Source of the DNA: an uncultured Fimbriimonadales bacterium
GTDB taxonomy: Bacteria; Armatimonadota; Fimbriimonadia; Fimbriimonadales; GBS-DC
Length of the DNA: 11,559 nt
NCBI GenBank assembly: GCA_937934465.1
Contig: CALGZO010000226.1
Coordinates: 1-11,559, forward strand
Direction of reading: 5' to 3'
Of the stretch, positions 7,234 through 11,559 are shown one piece after another; position 1 is the stretch's first letter; each line of letters starts with the position of its first letter. The notes beneath the pieces were generated by a model, which saw only the letters and a list, made by a program, of their open reading frames with translations, was not told the DNA's origin and searched no databases. Both the position numbers and the translations under genes were made by a program.

Positions 7234-8318
7234 CCTCCTACCTCCTCCAGTAGTTGTACGATTCGCTCGGTTGCGTCGGGGATTGCCCACTGGCGCGCGG
7301 CGTGCTGCATGCGCTCGCGCAGTTCAGGGCAGTCGCGCAGGCTCAGCAGTTGCTCCGCCAGAGTCTTGGGGGAGAGCTCTGCCTGCTCGAGCAGGATGGC
7401 TGCGCCGCGCTTCGCCAACGCCTGACAATTATACCGCTGATGTCCCCCCGCCGCGTGCGGATAGGGAATCACAATCATCGGCAATCCGTTGAGCGCGAAC
7501 TCGGCGAGGCTCCCTGCCCCGCCCCGCCCGACCACCACATCCGCTGCGCGATACGCCTGCCCCATCTCCTGCGCTGACAGGAACGGGCGCGGATGGTAGT
7601 TGCCGTTCAGCCCCAGTCGCTCGGCGGCGGCGCGCACGGTCTCGTAGTGCGCTTCGCCCGTGAGGTGCAGCCACTGCAGCGCGCCCGACGGCAGGTGCTG
7701 CACCGTGCTGAGCGTCGCCTCGTTCAGCGCGCTCGCGCCCTGACTGCCCCCCACCACCAGCACAGTGAACTTATCGGGCTTCATTCCGAACATCGCCCGC
7801 GCCCTGCCCTGCTCTAACTCGGGTTGGTACACTTCTGGGCGTAGAGGCAGTCCCGTACGCACCGCGCGCTCTGCCCCAAACACCTGAATCGCCTCTTCGA
7901 AGTTCACGCAGATGCGCGTTGCGCGTTTCGCCAGCCAGCGGTTCGCCTTGCCCGGCAGCGCGTCGGGTTCCAGCAGCACTAACACCCCGCCCCGCTTCAG
8001 GTGCGCCAGCGCAATCGGGATGGAGGCGTAGCCGCCTGTGGTGAAGAGCAGCGTCGCGCCGAACTCGTCCAAGATGCGTCGCGCCTGGCGGCTCGCACGC
8101 CAAATCGTGAGCGGTACCGACCAGGGCGTGCGGTTGGTGGAGCGCAGCCCGTTCATGTCGAGGAGCGCGTGAGGCACAGATAGCCCCACACGAGCCTCGA
8201 TGCCGTGCCGTGCGCCCAGATACAGCACGCTGTGCCCGCGCGTCATCAGTGCTTGCGCGATTGTGAGCGCAGGAAACAGATGCCCTCCCGTGATACCGCC
8301 TGCGATTGCGACTTTCAT
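7206..8318 (-). CDS. murG: UDP-GlcNAc:undecaprenyl-PP-MurNAc-pentapeptide GlcNAc transferase MurG (370 aa)
   Basis: MurG is a peripheral membrane GT-B glycosyltransferase that turns lipid I into lipid II. Visible motifs are the first glycine loop AGGITGGHLFPAL (6-18, with His13 equivalent to the conserved His), FTTGGYAS (92-99), ALPGKANRWLAK (120-131), the second-domain loop GGSQGASALN (190-199), GRGGAGSLAEFALNGLP (264-280) with the UDP-binding Glu273, and GGHQRYN (291-297) with a conserved Gln. Length is typical. The frame is open upstream to 8546 inside ftsW; MKVAIAGG is taken as the start because its ATG overlaps the ftsW stop as ATGA and AAGGAGA lies 4 bases upstream. Two motif positions differ from the textbook form: GGGTGGH is GGITGGH, and the usual HEQN before the PG..N segment is LEPD. 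The enzyme otherwise looks intact. Confidence 0.95.
   Translation of the reverse strand: MKVAIAGGITGGHLFPALTIAQALMTRGHSVLYLGARHGIEARVGLSVPHALLDMNGLRSTNRTPWSVPLTIWRASRQARRILDEFGATLLFTTGGYASIPIALAHLKRGGVLVLLEPDALPGKANRWLAKRATRICVNFEEAIQVFGAERAVRTGLPLRPEVYQPELEQGRARAMFGMKPDKFTVLVVGGSQGASALNEATLSTVQHLPSGALQWLHLTGEAHYETVRAAAERLGLNGNYHPRPFLSAQEMGQAYRAADVVVGRGGAGSLAEFALNGLPMIVIPYPHAAGGHQRYNCQALAKRGAAILLEQAELSPKTLAEQLLSLRDCPELRERMQHAARQWAIPDATERIVQLLEEVGGCTRPQASV
7240..7248 (-). promoter_or_regulatory. Ribosome binding site of murC-ddl
   Basis: On the minus strand GGAGGAGGT lies six bases before the ATG at 7233-7231, within the 3' end of murG. It selects MYTPTG as the start over the upstream in-frame ATG at 7290 and over the later MRFHFVG, which has no such site. 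Confidence 0.75.
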
Positions 8319-9535
8319 GGCGTCTCCTTCATCAGCGCGACGCCGACGCCGACGGCAGCCATCAGGCTCACCAGCGCGGAGCCGCCCGCGCTCACGAACG
8401 GCAACGGGAAGCCCATCGTGGGCAATAACCCGATTGCCATGCTGATGTTCATCAGTGCGCCGACGCCGACCCAGATGCCCAGCCCGCCCCAGAAGAGCCG
8501 CGCGGAGCGCGTGGGGGCGCGCTCCGCGCACCGAAAACACGCCCACACGAACAGCCCCAGCAGCCCCACTACCGTCAAGCTGCCGACCAGACCCGTCTCT
8601 TCGGCAATCGTGGCGAAGATGTAGTCGTTCTCGGCGGCGGGCAGGTGGTGCTTCTCGCGCCCCTCGCCCAGCCCCACGCCCAACAAGCCGCCGCTGCCCA
8701 CCGCTATCTGCGCACGCACCATCTGATAGCCAATGTCGCTCTCATGCGACCAAGGATCCAGCGTCGCCAGCACGCGGCGCGTCACATACGCCCCTGGCTG
8801 CTTCTCCAGCGGCGTGTTGCGGATGTGGCTCATTACCAAAGGCGCGACGGTCAATACCGCTACCCCCAGTATCGCCAGCGTTAGACCCTGCAGCACATTT
8901 CTCCAGCTCAGCCCGCCCAGAAACATCACGCCAAACCCTATCAGAAACACCAGCCCCGCCGTGTCTTTGTCTGGCTGGAGGGCAATCAGCCCGACGCCCA
9001 GCAACCAAATCACTCTGCCGAGCCAGACGCCCCTCGGACGCGCCGCGCTGTACGCCCACACGAACCACAACAGCGTCGCCCACTTGAAGAACTCAGCAGG
9101 CTGGAGGGTGATTAGCCCCACGCTGGGCACAGTAAGCCCGATCCAGCGCGTGGCGGCGTTCAGTGTGATTGAGCCGGGCAGCTTGAGCGCGAGCCACATT
9201 AGCCCCAGAAAACCGAGTACCAGCCACAGCCACGCCGTACTCAGCCAGAGCCGCCCGCGTATCGAGGCGCAGACGCCCATCGCCAACGCGCCAAGCACGA
9301 GCCACGCCGTCTGCATCACCGCAGGACGCAACGCTTCCAACGGCGAGGGCGCGCCGCCCTTCGGATCCAGCCTCAGCAACTCCGCAATCCCCACGCTGAA
9401 CTGAAACACCAGCCCTATGCTCGCCAAGAGGAACGGTAGCCACACCACAGCGTTGGGGTATCGCGCCCTGAACGCGCTTGGCGCAGGCGACGCGACGCGG
9501 GTGGACGACGCAGATACAGGTAGGCTACTTCTCAT
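8315..9535 (-). CDS. ftsW: Septal peptidoglycan glycosyltransferase FtsW (406 aa)
   Basis: FtsW is a SEDS-family polytopic membrane enzyme that polymerises lipid II at the septum with a cognate class B PBP. Roughly ten hydrophobic spans are visible after a 27-residue cytoplasmic tail. Family landmarks are NAATRWIGL (126-134), LQPAEFFKW (144-152), LQPDKDTAG (186-194; more often QPD.GT), ESDIGYQMVRAQIAVGSGG (265-283), GVGLGEG (286-292), PAAENDYIFATIAEETG (299-315) with Asp304 at the position of the essential SEDS Asp, and LPTMGFPLPFVSAGGSA (371-387). It could in principle be a RodA or SpoVE, but its place between murD and murG is that of FtsW. The ATG overlaps the end of murD by 11 bases, with GAGGT five bases upstream. 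A perfect 12-bp inverted repeat at 8500-8529 lies in the region for a charged loop. Confidence 0.94.
   Translation of the reverse strand: MRSSLPVSASSTRVASPAPSAFRARYPNAVVWLPFLLASIGLVFQFSVGIAELLRLDPKGGAPSPLEALRPAVMQTAWLVLGALAMGVCASIRGRLWLSTAWLWLVLGFLGLMWLALKLPGSITLNAATRWIGLTVPSVGLITLQPAEFFKWATLLWFVWAYSAARPRGVWLGRVIWLLGVGLIALQPDKDTAGLVFLIGFGVMFLGGLSWRNVLQGLTLAILGVAVLTVAPLVMSHIRNTPLEKQPGAYVTRRVLATLDPWSHESDIGYQMVRAQIAVGSGGLLGVGLGEGREKHHLPAAENDYIFATIAEETGLVGSLTVVGLLGLFVWACFRCAERAPTRSARLFWGGLGIWVGVGALMNISMAIGLLPTMGFPLPFVSAGGSALVSLMAAVGVGVALMKETP
8500..8529. repeat. Perfect GC-rich inverted repeat within ftsW
   Basis: GCGCGGAGCGCG (8500-8511) and CGCGCTCCGCGC (8518-8529) pair over all 12 bases around a 6-base loop TGGGGG. 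It encodes the charged stretch AERAPTRSAR of FtsW (around residue 337-346), between two hydrophobic spans. It does not resemble the type A-D palindromes in sequence. A coding coincidence in GC-rich DNA is possible. Confidence 0.7.
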
Positions 9536-10910
9536 AGCACACCTCGCGCACGACTCGTTTGAACTCCTCGCCGCGATGGGCGAAGTTGCGGAACTGGTCG
9601 AAGCTGGCGCAGCCGGGCGCGAGTATCACGGTCTCCCCTGCCCTCGCCTGCGCTTTGGCGAGGCGCACGGCGTTCTCCAGCGTCTCGGCGTATTGCCAAC
9701 TGGCGAATCCAAGCTGCCTCAGCGCGTCGCCAATCGCCTGCCCATCACGCCCGATGAGCAACACATACTGGGCATGCCGAGCAAGCGAGTGGGCAATCTG
9801 CAAAATACTGTTATTTTTATCTACACCGCCTGCAATCGCGATGCACGGTTTGGGCGTCGCTTGAAGCGACTTCTCCAGCGCGTCGGCGTTGGTACACATG
9901 GAATTGTTAATGTATCGGACGCCATCCCATTCCCCGACGAGTTCCATACGGTGGGGCGCGCCCCGAAAAGTGGCGAGCGCGTCGCGGAGTTGCGCAGCCG
10001 TACCCCCCAGTATCGCAGCGACCTGTGCAGCGGCGAGGGCGTTCTCTAAGTTGTGCCTGCCCTGCAGCGCGGGCATCGGCGTTTGGGTGAGGTCAAGTGC
10101 GCCGTCCGCCATCTTTACGACGGGGTTGGATGCGTAGAAGTAGACAAAGCTTGGGCTGCCCTCACTCCCTTGCCCCCTCTTCCACGCCGTGAGCGCGGGA
10201 TGATGGCTCAAAACCCAGCGTATCCCCTCGTCTTCCCCGTTCAACACTGCCCAGTCCCCTGCCCCCAAGTTCGCCAGAATCTTCGCTTTCGCCAGCGCGT
10301 AGGCTTCCCAACTGCCGTGATAGTCCAGATGGTCATTGCGGATGTTGGTGATTACGGCGACGCGGGGGCGGAAGGCGTGCGTGTGCAGCAGCTGGAACGA
10401 GCTCACTTCTGCAACGAGCCACTCGTCAGGCGCAGCGGCGTCGGCGGCTTCGGTGAGCGTCGTATCGCCCTCCGTGCCTGCGATGTTGCCGCACAACCGC
10501 GCCTTCAGCCCCATCGTCTGCAGGATGTGGTGAATGAGCATCGTGGTGGTGGTCTTGCCGTTTGTGCCCGTGACGGCGATAATCGGCGCGGGGCTAATCC
10601 GATAGGCGAGTTCAATCTCACTCCAGACGGGCACACTCCCCTGCTCTGCCAGCGTGAATATCGGGTGGCTCGGCGGCACGCCGGGGCTGACCACCACGAG
10701 GTCGTAGCGGTGAAGGGTTTGGGGCGCGTCGGTTTCGGGGTACACGGCGACGCCCTGCCTTTGGAGCAAGCGAGCGAGCGGCAGTGCGTCCAGCGGCTGA
10801 CGGTCGTAAACTTCCACCTGTGCGTCGCGTTTGGCGAGCGCACACGCCGCCGCGTAGCCGCTGCGCCCTGCGCCTATCACTGCAACCCGCTTGCTCTCGA
10901 AGTGAGCCAT
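9525..10910 (-). CDS. murD: UDP-N-acetylmuramoyl-L-alanine-D-glutamate ligase MurD (461 aa)
   Basis: MurD is the cytoplasmic ATP-dependent ligase that adds D-Glu to UDP-MurNAc-L-Ala. The N-terminal Rossmann-like domain begins KRVAVIGAGRSGYAAA (7-22). The central domain has the ATP loop GTNGKTTTT (115-123), EVSSFQL (168-174), NDHLDYHG (192-199) and GRHNLENALAA (284-294). The C-terminal domain has HRMELVG (320-326), YINNSMCTNADA (333-344) and APGCASFDQFRNFAHRGEEF (431-450). The usual DSKAT motif near residue 336 is NSMCT here. Length is normal. The frame stays open upstream through the repeat array, but MAHFESKRV is chosen as start because it matches the family N-terminus and GAGGGAGGT directly precedes it. 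Residues 239-255 form a loop whose DNA, read on the opposite strand, spells a known repeat-like peptide (see findings). The gene follows the 477-base repeat gap after mraY. Confidence 0.94.
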   Translation of the reverse strand: MAHFESKRVAVIGAGRSGYAAACALAKRDAQVEVYDRQPLDALPLARLLQRQGVAVYPETDAPQTLHRYDLVVVSPGVPPSHPIFTLAEQGSVPVWSEIELAYRISPAPIIAVTGTNGKTTTTMLIHHILQTMGLKARLCGNIAGTEGDTTLTEAADAAAPDEWLVAEVSSFQLLHTHAFRPRVAVITNIRNDHLDYHGSWEAYALAKAKILANLGAGDWAVLNGEDEGIRWVLSHHPALTAWKRGQGSEGSPSFVYFYASNPVVKMADGALDLTQTPMPALQGRHNLENALAAAQVAAILGGTAAQLRDALATFRGAPHRMELVGEWDGVRYINNSMCTNADALEKSLQATPKPCIAIAGGVDKNNSILQIAHSLARHAQYVLLIGRDGQAIGDALRQLGFASWQYAETLENAVRLAKAQARAGETVILAPGCASFDQFRNFAHRGEEFKRVVREVCYEK

Positions 10911-10919
10911 ACCTCCCTC
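10911..10919 (-). promoter_or_regulatory. Ribosome binding site of murD
   Basis: On the minus strand GAGGGAGGT ends right at the ATG (10910-10908); the first GAGGG is about 4 bases from the start codon, which is close but usable. The site lies between murD and the first palindrome of the array (10925-10946) and argues against starts inside the repeats. Confidence 0.6.
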
Positions 10920-10920
10920 T

Positions 10921-11207
10921 CGTGGCTTGGACACTCCTGTCCAAGCATACTCGCACTGTGGCTTGGACACTCCTGTCCAAGCACAACGCTAAAGTGGCTT
11001 GGACACTCCTGTCCAAGCACAACACCCAAAGTGGCTTGGACATTCCTGTCCAAGCACAACACTCAATGTGGCTTGGACATTCCTGTCCAAGCACAACACT
11101 CAAAGTGGCTTGGACACTCCTGCCCAAGCACAACGCCTAAAGTGGCTTGGACATTCCTGTCCAAGCACAACACCCAAAGTGACTTGGACATTCCTGTCCA
11201 AGCCCTC
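10921..11207. repeat. Tandem array of eight type A palindromes between mraY and murD
   Basis: Eight copies of a 22-base palindrome with arms GCTTGGACA and TGTCCAAGC and loop TTCC or CTCC lie at 10925, 10961, 10997, 11034, 11071, 11108, 11145 and 11182 (start positions). The period is 36, 36, then 37 bases. The spacers of 14-15 bases are nearly the same sequence, of the form ACAACACYCAAAGTG; only the first differs clearly. Copy 6 has one arm change (TGCCCAAGC) and copy 8 has ACTTGGACA. As operon mRNA the units would form a row of stable hairpins, four of them with a GGAA loop. No T-runs follow, so they are not ordinary terminators. No gene is seen here; frames are open on both strands only because the repeat lacks stops. 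Confidence 0.93.
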
Positions 11208-11209
11208 AC

Positions 11210-11231
11210 GCACGGACAGGAGTGTCCGTGC
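11210..11231. repeat. Type B palindrome, first intergenic copy
   Basis: The arms GCACGGACA and TGTCCGTGC are perfectly paired around the loop GGAG. It follows the type A array directly and is the same element as 4767-4788 in ftsQ, in the same orientation on the plus strand. Confidence 0.88.
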
Positions 11232-11270
11232 CACAGAGCGCAGCTTGCGCAGCACTGCTCAAGCATCCGT
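11232..11270. other. Short interval between palindromes
   Basis: This interval contains a weak inverted repeat, GCGCA (11238-11242) and TGCGC (11246-11250), and AGCA/TGCT at 11251-11259. I see no gene, promoter or clear repeat copy here. Confidence 0.4.
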
Positions 11271-11295
11271 CGTCGGCGGGGACGCCGACGCTACG
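11271..11295. repeat. Type D palindrome, intergenic copy
   Basis: CGTCGGCG (11271-11278) and CGCCGACG (11283-11290) pair perfectly around the loop GGGA, followed by CTACG as in the ftsQ copies. In ftsQ the right arm carries one mismatch and the loop is one base shorter. Confidence 0.85.
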
Positions 11296-11332
11296 CTCGG
11301 CAACGCCAAAAAGCGCATCGCACCTACCAACA

Positions 11333-11352
11333 CGACGCCAAGAATGGCGTCG
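11333..11352. repeat. Type C palindrome, intergenic
   Basis: CGACGCCA (11333-11340) and TGGCGTCG (11345-11352) pair perfectly around the loop AGAA. The loop and its flanking CA/TG match those of the type B copy at 11367-11388, although the outer arms differ. Only one copy is seen in the window. Confidence 0.75.
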
Positions 11353-11366
11353 CACCAGTTTTGAGC

Positions 11367-11388
11367 GCACGGACAAGAATGTCCGTGC
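11367..11388. repeat. Type B palindrome overlapping the mraY stop codon
   Basis: The arms GCACGGACA and TGTCCGTGC lie around the loop AGAA. Its last base (11388) is the third base of the mraY TAG on the minus strand. The 'GTAG' that borders this element here also borders the ftsQ copy, so the repeat unit may supply the stop codon. Confidence 0.88.
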
Positions 11389-11559
11389 TACGCACGAACA
11401 AGTAGGCTACCTGCTCCAGCGCAGAGTGCGCCGAGCAGCCAGAAACGCATCACAATCGTCGGCTCTGCCCAGCCGAGCAACTCAAAGTGGTGGTGAATCG
11501 GCGTCGCCTTGAAGATGCGCTTGCCGCCACGCAACTTGACCGAGCTCAGCTGCACCACC
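11388..11559 (-). CDS. mraY: Phospho-N-acetylmuramoyl-pentapeptide transferase MraY, C-terminal 56 residues
   Basis: The gene runs off the right edge. MraY is the integral membrane enzyme that makes lipid I from UDP-MurNAc-pentapeptide and undecaprenyl phosphate. The visible part reads VVQLSSVKLRGGKRIF, then KATPIHHHFELLGWAEPTIV, then a last hydrophobic helix MRFWLLGALCAGAGSLLV ending RA and TAG. The IHHHFE..GW.E segment and the helix starting RFW are diagnostic of the MraY C-terminus, including the HHH loop on the cytoplasmic side. The frame is intact; the first base of the window end (11559) belongs to a cut codon. The stop codon abuts a type B palindrome. In transcription order it is followed by the repeat gap and then murD, the common dcw order. 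Confidence 0.95.
   Translation of the reverse strand, partial: VVQLSSVKLRGGKRIFKATPIHHHFELLGWAEPTIVMRFWLLGALCAGAGSLLVRA

Noticed and set aside
10911..10970. A longer MurD starting at a GTG in the repeat array
   Set aside because: The extra 20 residues are translated palindrome, no ribosome site precedes that GTG, and GAGGGAGGT plus the family N-terminus favour 10910.
10921..11207. CRISPR array
   Set aside because: The regular period suggests it, but the 14-15 base spacers are too short and almost identical to each other, the repeat is a near-perfect palindrome of only 22 bases, and no cas gene is near.
10921..11390. Promoter or terminator between mraY and murD
   Set aside because: No convincing -10 element is seen on the minus strand and no hairpin is followed by a T-run; TTGGACA within the arms resembles a -35 only weakly.
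10053..11405. A 450-codon plus-strand gene
   Set aside because: It is antisense to murD and then runs through the stop-free repeats; it has no ribosome site or family features, and murD on the other strand is unmistakable.
11460..11500. Frameshift in the mraY 3' end
   Set aside because: A first reading seemed to shift frame near the HHHFELLGW segment; rereading the complement showed GCTCGGCTGGGC and one intact frame to TAG.

Overview
The window is the 3' half of a division and cell wall (dcw) operon, read entirely on the minus strand. In transcription order it runs mraY (only the last 56 codons, at the right edge), murD, ftsW, murG, a murC-ddl fusion, ftsQ, a DUF881 gene, sbp (DUF1290), ftsA and ftsZ. 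At the left edge lies the 3' end of a convergent plus-strand gene, probably a sugar phosphate isomerase/epimerase. A strong hairpin with a T-run on the ftsZ side separates the two.

The DNA is GC-rich. The DUF881-sbp pair between ftsQ and ftsA, the 'EACE' type MurC and the single operon from mraY to ftsZ recall monoderm and Terrabacteria dcw clusters. The repeat style reminds me of Armatimonadota genomes, but I cannot confirm a phylum from sequence alone.

The genes work together. MraY, MurG, MurD, MurC and Ddl make the lipid II precursor: MurC adds L-Ala, MurD adds D-Glu, Ddl makes D-Ala-D-Ala, and MraY and MurG build lipid I and lipid II. FtsW polymerises the glycan at the septum. FtsQ, FtsA and FtsZ form the divisome scaffold. 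Junctions are extremely tight. Four are 4-base stop/start overlaps of the ATGA type, one is GTGA, two are longer overlaps (11 and 28 bases), and ftsA and ftsZ are 26 bases apart. This points to one translationally coupled transcript.

The exception is the 477-base gap between mraY and murD. It is packed with small palindromes of 8-9 bp arms around a 4-base loop, including eight tandem units with a 36-37 base period. The same palindrome families also occur inside the ftsQ coding region. There they are in frame and form about 50 residues of the cytoplasmic tail of FtsQ. Two families differ by paired changes in both arms, which suggests the hairpin itself is what is conserved. One copy even contributes a base of the mraY stop codon. 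This mobile-looking, frame-tolerant palindrome set is the most unusual thing in the window. Everything else is a recognisable, apparently intact dcw operon.
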